Positions 25,897 through 34,842 of a stretch of DNA of 64,000 bases are shown here, in pieces. Source of the stretch: BJGV01 sp964196335. Its GTDB lineage: Bacteria > Pseudomonadota > Gammaproteobacteria > Burkholderiales > Nitrosomonadaceae. Each line of letters begins with the position of its first letter. Position 1 is the first letter of the stretch. Made by a program: the position numbers and the translations under genes. The stretch covers positions 930,001-994,000 of the forward strand of contig OZ250175.1 of NCBI GenBank assembly GCA_965238155.1. The letters are read 5' to 3'. The notes below the pieces were generated by a model, which had not been told where the DNA came from, did not search any database, and saw nothing but the letters and a program-made list of their open reading frames with translations.

Positions 25897-28800
25897 CTAA
25901 TCCAGTTTCTGTAATAGTTTATTTAGCTTATCCAATTTAGATCCAAAACCGGATAAACGATCTTTTTCTTGAGTGACTACTTGTACTGGAGCGCGCTCGA
26001 CAAAACTAGGGTTTGAAAGCTTGGTTTCCGATTTTGTGATTTCCAATTTAATACGTGTGATTTCTTTTGCTAGACGCTCGCGTTCCTTGGCTACATCTAC
26101 TTCTATCTTTAGCATAAGTTTGAACTCGCCTATTACTGCAACTGGTGCGTCTGCGTCTGGTAATTCACCTTGTATGATCTCTACATTAGATAACTTAATC
26201 AATGCGATCAAATAGGGAGAGAATTCAGTTAGGATACTCTGATCTCCCGTAGCTAGTAGCGGGATTTTTATTGCTGGAGATAGATTCATTTCGCCACGCA
26301 GGGTACGGCACGCACTAATTATCTCTTTAAGTGTATGGATTTTCTCCATAGGGTCTTTATTTATGCGTGCTAAATCAGCTTTAGGGTATGGCTGAAGCAT
26401 AATACTCGCACCATGTCTACCTGATAACGGCGATATTTTTTGCCATAACTCTTCTGTAATATAAGGAATAATAGGATGAGCTAGTCGTAGCATTACTTCT
26501 AGTACATTTACTAAGGTGTGACGGGTGGCGCGTTGTACAGATTCAATATTTCCATTTAACTGAACCTTTGCAAATTCAAGGTACCAGTCACAATATTCGT
26601 CCCAAACGAATTCATATATCTCGCGCGCTGCTAAATCAAAACGGTAGTCATGAAATGATTGTTCAACTACACTTTCTGCTTGTTGCAGGCGTCCAATAAT
26701 CCATTTGTCTGCAGCAGAAAACTCTAAGGGTAAATTCTTATCCAAGCCTACATCTTTTCCTTCGCAATTCATAATTACATATCTGGTAGCATTCCAGAAT
26801 TTGTTGCAGAAATTTCGATAACCCTCACAACGTTGCAAATCAAATTTTATATCTCTTCCATGCGAAGCAAGGCTGGCAAAAGTAAAACGTAGTGCATCGG
26901 TACCATATGCAGTTATACCTTCAGGATAATTCTTTCGTGTGATTCTTTCGATAGAATCTGCCTGTCTGGGATTCATTAGTCCGGTAGTACGTTTGGCAAT
27001 TAAAGCTGGTAAAGTAATTCCGTCTATAAGATCTAGCGGGTCAAGTACGTTACCCTTTGACTTGCTCATTTTTTGTCCTTCTGAATCCCGAATCAGGCCG
27101 GTTACATATACTTCTTGAAATGGTATTTTTCCTGTGAAATACAGAGACATCATTATCATACGTGCTACCCAGAAAAAGATTATATCGAACCCGGTAACCA
27201 GTACTGAAGTTGGTAGGAATGTCCTGAGTTCCGGCGTTTTCTCTGGCCAGCCCAGAGTAGAGAACGGCCACAATGCTGATGAAAACCAGGTATCTAGTAC
27301 GTCTTCATCTTGTATAAGAATATGGTTGCCCGCTTGCTGTTGAGCTTCCTCCGGACTGTGAGCTACGTAAATGTTGCCATCCTCATCATGCCAAGCTGGG
27401 ATTCGATGCCCCCACCATAACTGGCGGGAAATGCACCAATCCTGAATATTTTCCAGCCACTGGTTGTAAACATGGGTCCAGTTCTCCGGAATAAACTTTA
27501 TTTCTCCATTTGCTACGACACCCAGGCCACGTTTAGCCAGCTCTTGCATTGCTACATACCATTGGTCAGTAAGCATTGGCTCTATAATAGAGTTTGTACG
27601 GTCACTACGCGGCACCATAAGTTTATGTGACTTGGTTTCAATTAGCAGCCCCTGTGCTTCTAAATCTGAAATAATTCTTTCTCGGGCATCAAAACGGTCA
27701 AGGCCCTGGTATTCAGAAGGTGCGAAATCATTAATTTTTGCATCTAGTGTGAGAATACTTTGTGGAGTAAGTTCGTGACGCTGACCTATTTGATAATCAT
27801 TGAAATCATGAGCCGGGGTAATTTTTACACAACCAGTTCCAAAATTTGGGTCTACATAAGTGTCTGCAATGACGGGGATACTACGCTGACATAGTGGCAA
27901 GCACACACGGCTTCCAATAAGATGCTGGTATCGTAAATCATCCGGATGTACAGCTACAGCCATGTCGCCCAACATTGTTTCCGGACGGGTGGTAGCAACA
28001 ACCAGCCCATCAGCTTTATTTAATCCGTTTTCTAACGGATAGCAAATATGCCAAAGGAAACCAGCTTCTTCATTTGATACTACTTCCAGATCTGATACTG
28101 CTGTTTGTAACACAGGATCCCAGTTTACAAGTCGACAGCCACGATAGATTAAACCTTCCCGGTAAAGCCGCACAAATACCTCTGTTACGGCTCGTGATAA
28201 CCCTTCATCCATCGTGAATCGTTCCCGCGACCAGTCACAGGAAGTGCCTAAACGCTTCATTTGCTGGGTAATGGTGGAGCCTGATTGTTCTTTCCACTGC
28301 CATACCCGATTGAGAAACTCCTGACGCCCGAGATCGTGCCGGTTTATATTTTGGCTGTCCAGCTGTCGTTCAACTACAATCTGGGTAGCTATCCCTGCAT
28401 GATCGGTTCCGGGTTGCCACAGTGTGTTATCACCAAGCATGCGGTGATAACGTGTAAGCGCATCCATAATAGTATGCTGGAATGCATGCCCCATATGCAA
28501 AGTGCCGGTAATATTTGGTGGCGGCAACATTATGCAGTAAGAATTGTCTGTTTTATCGGTTACTTGAGCAAGATCAGGTTCAAAATAACCAGCCGATTGC
28601 CAGGCCTGATACCAACGTTCTTCTATTGGTTGAGGTTCAAAGGTTTTAGGTAGGTCCATTAAAATCGGAGTTGAGTTTGGTGATTCCGGAAGATCTTCTA
28701 TTATATCGGAAGGTGCAGATATTTTATCTGTCGATGTCTGTGTTTGTTCTACCGATTTAGTATCGTTTTGATTATCGGATAAACAGAAACTTTGTAAATG

Positions 28801-29070
28801 CCGGTTCAGTGTATTAATAAGTGATTCTTGCGTACCAGAATCTATACTTGTTCCTGTCTCCTTAAGAGTAGCATCTAACACTATCCGTAGTGGTAGCGAG
28901 AACCCGGACTGGCTTGATAAAGTTTCAGGAGACAAAAATACTTTTTCAGTAAGTGTAGGGATGCCATCAATAACCGGGGGCTTATCCTGATGTGCGTGTG
29001 ATAGCGTATCCGGTTTCTTCAGACTTTTATTTTCATCAGGTTTTGGTGGAGTTTCATTTTTATGTGTCAT
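25897..29070 (-). CDS. valS: valyl-tRNA synthetase with an N-terminal extension of about 137 residues
   Basis: Charges tRNA-Val, with editing. The core starts at about residue 138 (MDLPKTFEPQPIEERWYQAW) and is complete: HIGH-type PPPNITGTLHMGHAFQ, the editing domain, WWGHRIPAWH, KMSKSKGN, anticodon-binding domain and C-terminal coiled coil. The frame continues upstream without a stop to an ATG at 29070. The extension is low-complexity, acidic/Thr-Ser-rich, with an ordered-looking segment (IPTLTEKVFLSPETL, then LINTLNRHLQSF). The internal ATG at 28659 lacks a Shine-Dalgarno, so the fused form is favoured. It follows holC. Confidence 0.93.
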   Translation of the reverse strand: MTHKNETPPKPDENKSLKKPDTLSHAHQDKPPVIDGIPTLTEKVFLSPETLSSQSGFSLPLRIVLDATLKETGTSIDSGTQESLINTLNRHLQSFCLSDNQNDTKSVEQTQTSTDKISAPSDIIEDLPESPNSTPILMDLPKTFEPQPIEERWYQAWQSAGYFEPDLAQVTDKTDNSYCIMLPPPNITGTLHMGHAFQHTIMDALTRYHRMLGDNTLWQPGTDHAGIATQIVVERQLDSQNINRHDLGRQEFLNRVWQWKEQSGSTITQQMKRLGTSCDWSRERFTMDEGLSRAVTEVFVRLYREGLIYRGCRLVNWDPVLQTAVSDLEVVSNEEAGFLWHICYPLENGLNKADGLVVATTRPETMLGDMAVAVHPDDLRYQHLIGSRVCLPLCQRSIPVIADTYVDPNFGTGCVKITPAHDFNDYQIGQRHELTPQSILTLDAKINDFAPSEYQGLDRFDARERIISDLEAQGLLIETKSHKLMVPRSDRTNSIIEPMLTDQWYVAMQELAKRGLGVVANGEIKFIPENWTHVYNQWLENIQDWCISRQLWWGHRIPAWHDEDGNIYVAHSPEEAQQQAGNHILIQDEDVLDTWFSSALWPFSTLGWPEKTPELRTFLPTSVLVTGFDIIFFWVARMIMMSLYFTGKIPFQEVYVTGLIRDSEGQKMSKSKGNVLDPLDLIDGITLPALIAKRTTGLMNPRQADSIERITRKNYPEGITAYGTDALRFTFASLASHGRDIKFDLQRCEGYRNFCNKFWNATRYVIMNCEGKDVGLDKNLPLEFSAADKWIIGRLQQAESVVEQSFHDYRFDLAAREIYEFVWDEYCDWYLEFAKVQLNGNIESVQRATRHTLVNVLEVMLRLAHPIIPYITEELWQKISPLSGRHGASIMLQPYPKADLARINKDPMEKIHTLKEIISACRTLRGEMNLSPAIKIPLLATGDQSILTEFSPYLIALIKLSNVEIIQGELPDADAPVAVIGEFKLMLKIEVDVAKERERLAKEITRIKLEITKSETKLSNPSFVERAPVQVVTQEKDRLSGFGSKLDKLNKLLQKLD

Positions 29071-29120
29071 AAAGAAGTCAACCGGTAGTGAATGGTGCTT
29101 GAAGATTTAGCTGGATTTAT

Positions 29121-29543
29121 CTAGGCGCTCCGAAGTTTATGATGGCGGATCTCATATCCTCTGTCTTTGTAGAAACGGTATCGTGTTCGTGCCGCTTCAG
29201 TATCCTTAATTGTAGTCTCGGAAATTTCAATTAACCGAAGAAAGCGGCTGAAGAAAGGAGGGTGTTCGTCATGCAGGTTAATTAAAACATTGTCATGTGG
29301 GAGTGGCTCGTCATTCTGGCTAATTGTCACCGGAGTTTCAAATGCGAGTTTATCGTCTACACGACAGTGTGGAATAAATGCAGTAGAAGAAAAAGTCCAA
29401 AGTAAATCATCAAGCCGATCTGCAATTTTGGTATCAGGAATATAAATTGTTATTTTCAGATTTTGTTGCATCACCTTAGCGCTCAGACGACAAGCAGTGT
29501 GTAGCTTATCATTGGAGCCAGAATAGAAGTCAATTAGGGTCAT
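29121..29543 (-). CDS. holC: DNA polymerase III subunit chi
   Basis: Clamp-loader accessory subunit that contacts SSB. 140 residues; starts MTLIDFYSGSNDKLHTACRL and contains DDLLWTFSSTAFIPHC, both characteristic. Its ATG overlaps the pepA stop (ATGA, 4 bases). pepA-holC-valS is a conserved order in proteobacteria. Confidence 0.94.
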   Translation of the reverse strand: MTLIDFYSGSNDKLHTACRLSAKVMQQNLKITIYIPDTKIADRLDDLLWTFSSTAFIPHCRVDDKLAFETPVTISQNDEPLPHDNVLINLHDEHPPFFSRFLRLIEISETTIKDTEAARTRYRFYKDRGYEIRHHKLRSA

Positions 29544-31051
29544 GATCTCTTTTTGGAGCGTTTTTTAGTTGCTTGTGTTGTCAAGAATTGTGTAAGCAGG
29601 GGTACTGGGCGGCCAGTAGCACCCTTCTTTTTTCCAGATTCCCAGGCAGTACCAGCAATATCTAAGTGTGCCCAGCGATATTTTTTTGTGAAACGTGACA
29701 GAAAGCAGGAGGCTGTAATAGTTCCTGCATCACGTCCTCCGATATTCGCCATATCAGCAAAATTACTTCTTAGTTGTTCATCATATTCGTTCCATAGTGG
29801 TAGATGCCATGCACGATCAGCAGCCTGCTCAGATGCACTCAGTAATTCATTTGCCAGCTTATCATCATTACTGAGCAATCCGGATGCTACGTGACCTAGT
29901 GCAATTACGCAGGCTCCGGTAAGGGTAGCAATATCTATTACTACTTCAGGCTTATAGCGTTCAGCGTAGGTCAATGCATCGCATAATATTAGCCTTCCTT
30001 CTGCGTCAGTATTAAGTATTTCAATAGTTTGCCCGGACATACTGGTAACAATGTCTCCGGGTTTGGTGGCTTTACCACCAGGCATATTTTCGGTGGCAGG
30101 AATGATGCCAACCACGTTTATGGGAAGTCGCATCTGGGTAATTGCAGTAATAGTGCCAAAAACACTAGCAGCTCCACACATATCGTATTTCATTTCGTCC
30201 ATATTTGCCGCAGGTTTTAAGGAGATGCCACCAGTATCAAATGTGACTCCTTTACCAACTAACACGAAAGTTCTCTCTTTTTTATTTTGTCCCCAGTATT
30301 CAAGTGTAATAAGTTTGGCAGGCTGACTACTACCTCGTGCTACCGATAGTAATGAACCCATTCCAAGTTTTTCCATATCTTTTTGCTCTAAAATGGTGGC
30401 TTTAAGTTTGTAATCCTTAGCCATCTTTACAGCTAGTTTTGCCAGATAGGTTGGAGTACAGATGTTTGGTGGAAGGTTGCCTAAGTCTTTTGTCAGACTC
30501 ATACCATGCGCTGTAGCAAGTCCCCATTGCAGTGCCTTTTTACCAGTGACAGAGTCCACTTTTCCTGTTGTACTCAATGTCACTTTTTGTAGCTGTTGTT
30601 TGTCATTATTACGTTTACTTTTAAGCTGATCAGATCGATAAATGCTCTCCATAGCCACAATTACTGTATGGGAAATTTTCCAGGCAATTTTACGGTTCTT
30701 TACTGGTATCTCTATTAAAAAAAGTGTTGCATCTGAGGCTCCTGTTTCATGTAATTTGTTGAAAGTAGAGCGCATTGCACTTCGATATTCTCTGTCACGA
30801 AACTCACTTTTTCCCCCAAGTCCAACTAGTAATACTCTATTACATATGGTGTTAGGAACGTTGTGTAGTAGTAGAGTAGAGCCTGGCTTTCCTTCCATAT
30901 CTCCATTATTTAATATGTTACTGATATACCCATTGGCACTTTTATCCAGGGCCTTAGCAGCTTCACTTAGTATTCTGGTTTCAAACACACCAACCACTAC
31001 ACAAGCACAGCGTTGTTTTGCCGGGTCTCCATTATTTATGCTAAATTCCAC
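29540..31051 (-). CDS. pepA: leucyl aminopeptidase (M17)
   Basis: Dizinc/dimanganese aminopeptidase of the cytoplasm; in some bacteria also a DNA-binding partner of Xer recombination. The M17 signature NTDAEGRLILCDAL and the metal-binding VGKGVTFDTGGISLKPAANM are present. 503 residues. Start is a GTG at 31051 with AGGAG in front; the C-terminus ends in a run of Lys/Arg. Divergent from ogt-xerD across 120 bases. Confidence 0.96.
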   Translation of the reverse strand: MEFSINNGDPAKQRCACVVVGVFETRILSEAAKALDKSANGYISNILNNGDMEGKPGSTLLLHNVPNTICNRVLLVGLGGKSEFRDREYRSAMRSTFNKLHETGASDATLFLIEIPVKNRKIAWKISHTVIVAMESIYRSDQLKSKRNNDKQQLQKVTLSTTGKVDSVTGKKALQWGLATAHGMSLTKDLGNLPPNICTPTYLAKLAVKMAKDYKLKATILEQKDMEKLGMGSLLSVARGSSQPAKLITLEYWGQNKKERTFVLVGKGVTFDTGGISLKPAANMDEMKYDMCGAASVFGTITAITQMRLPINVVGIIPATENMPGGKATKPGDIVTSMSGQTIEILNTDAEGRLILCDALTYAERYKPEVVIDIATLTGACVIALGHVASGLLSNDDKLANELLSASEQAADRAWHLPLWNEYDEQLRSNFADMANIGGRDAGTITASCFLSRFTKKYRWAHLDIAGTAWESGKKKGATGRPVPLLTQFLTTQATKKRSKKRS

Positions 31052-31171
31052 ATTTCGCTCCTATAGTTAATGGTCTTGCAACAAGTTTTTTGCAAGCTTA
31101 ATAATTGTTAATTATCGCCGGACTATCTGCATAAAGTCAAAATAGATGAATAATAAAGCTGTATTGTAATC

Positions 31172-31678
31172 ATGAGCAGATCAATTAACGTTTTGGAGTC
31201 TAATCTGGCGGCAAATGATTATCAGGCAAAACTTGCAACCCCTTTTGCAGTTTTAGGTATTCGAACCAACGGGGATTGGTTGACTGATATTGAGTATTTA
31301 CCTCCTGATACACCTCCTTTGGCATTTCAAAATGACCTTGCTAAGGAAGTTTGTAAACAATTGCAAGCATATTTGGTGAACCCTGGTTTTGTATTTGATT
31401 TATCATTACATATAAGTGGCACTACTCATCAGCGTCGGGTATGGCAGTATATTAAGACAATACCCAGCGGTAGTACCTCCAGTTATGCAGATATAGCTGC
31501 AAATTTGTGTTCTGCACCCCGTGCTGTAGGGCAGGCATGTGGAGCTAATCGACTTCCAATAGTCATACCGTGTCATCGTGTTATTGCTAGAAATGGTGAA
31601 ATAGGTGGTTTCATGAATGCCAGCAATGGGTTTCCATTAGATATCAAACGATGGTTGTTACATCATGAATGTGTCTGA
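31172..31678 (+). CDS. ogt: methylated-DNA--protein-cysteine methyltransferase
   Basis: Suicide repair protein that takes methyl groups from O6-methylguanine. The active-site motif IPCHRVIA with the acceptor Cys, preceded by AVGQACGANRLPIV, and the helix-turn-helix (SYADIAANL) are clear. 168 residues. Overlaps xerD by 14 bases, so the two are co-transcribed. Confidence 0.93.
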   Translation: MSRSINVLESNLAANDYQAKLATPFAVLGIRTNGDWLTDIEYLPPDTPPLAFQNDLAKEVCKQLQAYLVNPGFVFDLSLHISGTTHQRRVWQYIKTIPSGSTSSYADIAANLCSAPRAVGQACGANRLPIVIPCHRVIARNGEIGGFMNASNGFPLDIKRWLLHHECV

Positions 31679-32570
31679 GATTAATACAGAATTACTGGAT
31701 GAGTTCTCTGATGCCCTGTGGCTGGAAGATGGCTTATCACGCAACACACTAGAAAGCTATTGCAATGACCTGCGGCAATTTAGTGTATGGCTGGAGAAAT
31801 CCGGTAATATAAATTTGATAGACGCATACCATTCAGATTTACTAGAGTTTCTCGCATACAAAGTTTCAATTAAAGTTAAAGCAAATACTACTAGTCGTGA
31901 ATTATCTAGTTTGAAACGTTTCTACAGATTTTTATTGCGCCAAGGAAAAATCCAGGCTGATCCAAGCCTAAATATTAGCGCTCCTAAACTTCCACGTAAT
32001 CTTCCCAAGAACCTTACTGAAAAAGATGTAGAAGTGTTGCTTAATTCACCTGATGTAAAGCAGCCAATAGGTTTACGTGATCGGGCAATGCTTGAGGTCC
32101 TGTATGCTAGCGGGTTGCGAGTATCGGAACTTGTTAATTTAAAAGTTGCACAGGTAAGTCTGAATACCGGAGTAGTAAGAGTAATGGGTAAAGGAGGAAA
32201 AGAGCGACTGGCGCCGCTTGGAGAAGAGGCATTAAGTTGGATAAACCGTTACATGTCAGAAGCTCGACTCATACTGTTGGAGGGAAAAGTTTCTGAAGCT
32301 CTATTTGTTACAGCCCGTGGTTCTGCCATGACGCGGCAGGCATTCTGGCATCTCATCAGGCGTCATGCAAGCAAGGCAGGGATTAGCAAACCTCTGTCAC
32401 CACATACACTGCGCCATGCCTTTGCTACTCATTTGCTCAATCATGGTGCTGATCTCCGTGTTGTACAGCTATTACTGGGACATTCAGATATTTCTACCAT
32501 CCAAATTTACACACATGTTGCTAGCGCAAGACTAAAGCAGTTACATACTAAGCATCATCCACGAGGTTAA
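31665..32570 (+). CDS. xerD: site-specific tyrosine recombinase XerD
   Basis: Chromosome dimer resolution at dif together with XerC. 301 residues with the N-terminal SAM-like core-binding domain and the catalytic domain: Arg in YASGLRVSELVNL, Lys in GKGGKERLAPLG, HTLRHAFATHLLNHGADL, then LLGHSDISTIQIYTHV with the nucleophilic Tyr. The overall sequence is of the XerD rather than the phage-integrase type, and it sits among housekeeping genes. Confidence 0.94.
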   Translation: MNVSEINTELLDEFSDALWLEDGLSRNTLESYCNDLRQFSVWLEKSGNINLIDAYHSDLLEFLAYKVSIKVKANTTSRELSSLKRFYRFLLRQGKIQADPSLNISAPKLPRNLPKNLTEKDVEVLLNSPDVKQPIGLRDRAMLEVLYASGLRVSELVNLKVAQVSLNTGVVRVMGKGGKERLAPLGEEALSWINRYMSEARLILLEGKVSEALFVTARGSAMTRQAFWHLIRRHASKAGISKPLSPHTLRHAFATHLLNHGADLRVVQLLLGHSDISTIQIYTHVASARLKQLHTKHHPRG

Positions 32571-32651
32571 CCATAGTAACTGACATGCTTATTAAGCAGA
32601 GATATGATACCGTTTGCTAAATTTATTTCTGCTCTCTGGTCAAGATAAGCA

Positions 32652-33026
32652 TTATTCGGGAGGTGGGGGCGGAGGTTTCCCTGGTGGCGGAGGTGGAATA
32701 CTCTTGTTCAGATCGCCTTTATTACTCAAAGCAGGGTCATTCGTGAATTGTCCGTATACAGGAACACGATGACCCTTTCCGTACATACATTGTACATAGC
32801 TCGTGTCATAACGTTGTTGATTGGCCTGTTTTGAAGAGTTTTCGGGGTTGGTGTTATTAACCTTGTCATGAGCGAACTGTCCGCATTGATTATCGTCGAT
32901 ACGAAATTTTTCAAAACTTTTAGCTGAGCCGGGAAGTGCCATTATGCTGGGACCGGTTGGCATGCTCGTACATGCTGTAAGTAAGGAGGCCATCATGAGA
33001 GCCGTTAATTTACGTAGAAGTACCAT
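32652..33026 (-). CDS. small lipoprotein with proline-rich tail, unknown function
   Basis: 124 residues. A lipoprotein signal (MVLLRKLTALMMASLLTACTS, lipobox LLTAC, lipidated Cys near 19) is followed by a short domain with two Cys (DDNQCGQFAHDKV, YVQCMYGKGHRVPVYGQF) like the small Gly-zipper-associated envelope proteins. The C-terminus is almost all proline (IPPPPPGKPPPPPPE). ATG at 33026 with AAGGAG upstream. Convergent with xerD. Confidence 0.75.
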   Translation of the reverse strand: MVLLRKLTALMMASLLTACTSMPTGPSIMALPGSAKSFEKFRIDDNQCGQFAHDKVNNTNPENSSKQANQQRYDTSYVQCMYGKGHRVPVYGQFTNDPALSNKGDLNKSIPPPPPGKPPPPPPE

Positions 33027-33135
33027 AATTTCTCCTTAGTATAGTAGTCACTCTGGGGATCCCTTAGCAGCCAGAGAATTACCAGTTACTAAGCTAAGGC
33101 AGCATTATTGCTGGGTGCTATGATCCTGCAGCATT

Positions 33136-33414
33136 TCATTGTATGAGGTACCTTCGTGGCATCATAGGTACTCTCACTACTGGTTGATATGCATTATGTG
33201 GCAGATAATAACGTGAGCCATAAACATTGTACCTGCTGTGTGTTTCATATCCTAAGCCATAGCGTATGACTGATCCTACAGCCATTCCTAGAACCAGCTT
33301 TCCAATATGACTGCGATGGTGACCGTGATGATGGCCTCCACGGGCCCATGCTGAAGAATTAAGAGTTAGCCCAAATAAGGCGATGACAAAACAAATTAAT
33401 TTTATCTTTTTCAT
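33136..33414 (-). CDS. small secreted His-rich protein, unknown function
   Basis: The ATG at 33414 has a GGAGG ribosome binding site and gives 92 residues: a signal peptide (MKKIKLICFVIALFGLTLN..SAWA), then a His cluster (RGGHHHGHHRSH), a short hydrophobic Gly segment (LVLGMAVGSVIRYGLGY) and a Tyr/Arg/Pro-rich tail. It may bind metal or the cell wall; no family recognised. Confidence 0.65.
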   Translation of the reverse strand: MKKIKLICFVIALFGLTLNSSAWARGGHHHGHHRSHIGKLVLGMAVGSVIRYGLGYETHSRYNVYGSRYYLPHNAYQPVVRVPMMPRRYLIQ

Positions 33415-33785
33415 GTAAGCCTCCATTGGATTCATATAAAAGCTAATGCCATGCATTTATTTTTTAAACTGAAAATCATATTCATGGTATTCATCCATAA
33501 GATAAGTAACGCATCAGGGTAAAACTGGTTGTCAAACGGATAATTTATTTCACCATAAAAAATGGTAATTACTGATCACCACAAAATCATGGGTTTATTT
33601 AATGTAATCTCATTGTGGGGCAGATTGCTTCTGATGAGCTCTGTCATAGTATTGATCCCGCCGTCAGTCAATATTTGGCTTTATTAAGATTGCTTGTATG
33701 ACTGAGGCTATTCAAAGGTATTTGAACTTCTTATTTTCTCTGTTAAAGTGACTGCTGATTATTACTAACATTTTAGGGAGTGATC
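33415..33785. promoter_or_regulatory. divergent intergenic region between the His-rich protein and the OmpA-like lipoprotein
   Basis: 371 bases with no gene. A tiny hairpin ACCAT-AAAAA-ATGGT lies near 33552-33566. Promoters for both flanking envelope genes are expected here, but no clear boxes were found. Confidence 0.4.
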
Positions 33786-34745
33786 ATGCATTATAAGATT
33801 ACAATCATTGCCATATCAGTAGCATTTGCACTTAATGGTTGTGCAAATATGTCAGAGACACAAAGAAGCACAGGGATAGGTGCTGGAGTGGGGGCAGCAT
33901 CAGGAGCTGGAATTGGTGCAATTGCCGGTGGTGGTAAAGGTGCGGCTATAGGGGCGCTGTCTGGTGCTGCCATTGGCGCAGCCGGTGGTTATCTATGGTC
34001 AAATAGAATGGAAGAGCAAAAAAAAGCGATGGAACAAGCAACTGCTGGTTCAGGAGTGCAGGTTTCCCAGACGGCGGATAATCGACTTAAACTTGATATC
34101 CCGAGTGATATTTCATTTGATATCGGACGCGCAGAAATTAAGCCAAGCATGCGGCCAGTATTAGATAGTTTTGCCAGAAGTCTTAATACTAATCCGAGTA
34201 CTAGTGTGACAATCATAGGTCATACGGATAATACGGGTAGCGATGCTGTTAATAACCCGTTATCTTTCAATCGTGCGGCTAGTGCGCGTAATTACTTAGT
34301 CAACAGAAGTGTTGCATCAAATCGTATAAATACTGATGGACGAGGTTCACGCGAGCCTATTTTTGCAAATAACACTGCTGCTAATCGGGCAAGAAATCGT
34401 CGTATTGAGATCTTTGTTGCTGAATCGCAGTCTGCTCAACCTGTACAGCCCGCACATCCTCCGCAAGCTGTTGTGGAAAGGCGTAACAGCTATGCTTCTC
34501 AGCAGGTGACAGGCAAGACTGAAGAAGTGGTGAAAGATGCGGGAATTGGTGCTCTTGGCGGCGCGGCGTTAGGTGCGGCTATTGGTGCGATTTCAGGTGG
34601 AGGTAGTGGCGCTGCAAAGGGAGCCGGTATTGGTGCAATTGCCGGCGGGGCCGGAGGAGGGCTCTATGGGCTCAATGAGAACCAGAAAAATGATGCGCAG
34701 TATCAGGAAGCATATGCTGCTTGTTTGCGTCAGAATGGTTTTTAG
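33786..34745 (+). CDS. OmpA-family lipoprotein with two glycine-zipper domains
   Basis: 319 residues. Lipoprotein signal with lipobox LNGC (Cys19); glycine zipper 1 at about 29-66 (repeated GAGIGAIAG-type motifs); an OmpA-like peptidoglycan-binding domain (SFDIGRAEIKPSMRPVLDSF, IIGHTDNTGSDAVN, NRARNRRIEIFV); a short Pro/Gln linker; then a second glycine zipper at about 255-300 and a Cys-containing C-terminus. It probably anchors the outer membrane to peptidoglycan. ATG 33786 follows AGGGAG. A weak hairpin terminator follows. Confidence 0.88.
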   Translation: MHYKITIIAISVAFALNGCANMSETQRSTGIGAGVGAASGAGIGAIAGGGKGAAIGALSGAAIGAAGGYLWSNRMEEQKKAMEQATAGSGVQVSQTADNRLKLDIPSDISFDIGRAEIKPSMRPVLDSFARSLNTNPSTSVTIIGHTDNTGSDAVNNPLSFNRAASARNYLVNRSVASNRINTDGRGSREPIFANNTAANRARNRRIEIFVAESQSAQPVQPAHPPQAVVERRNSYASQQVTGKTEEVVKDAGIGALGGAALGAAIGAISGGGSGAAKGAGIGAIAGGAGGGLYGLNENQKNDAQYQEAYAACLRQNGF

Positions 34746-34785
34746 AGTTACTTATTAGAGGGCACTCCATAAATCTTGGGAGACC

Positions 34786-34808
34786 GGATCCGACGTCAGG
34801 ATCCTTTT
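34786..34808 (+). terminator. weak hairpin terminator after the OmpA-like gene
   Basis: GGATCC repeated around a 7-base loop (self-complementary arms) and followed by TTTT, 40 bases beyond the stop. The stem is only 6 bp. Confidence 0.4.
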
Positions 34809-34842
34809 AATTCCAAGAAAAGGAAAGCTTGGCAACTGGATT

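Noticed and set aside
28285..28653. 122-codon plus-strand open frame
   Set aside because: Opposite the ValRS catalytic core, no family resemblance.
31665..32570. Tyrosine recombinase as a sign of an integrated element
   Set aside because: The sequence and context (overlap with ogt, housekeeping neighbours) fit chromosomal XerD; no attachment repeats or phage genes nearby.
33062..33098. Inverted repeat CCTTAGC...GCTAAGG between two small envelope genes
   Set aside because: Seven-base arms with a 23-base loop and no T-run; too weak to call a terminator or operator.
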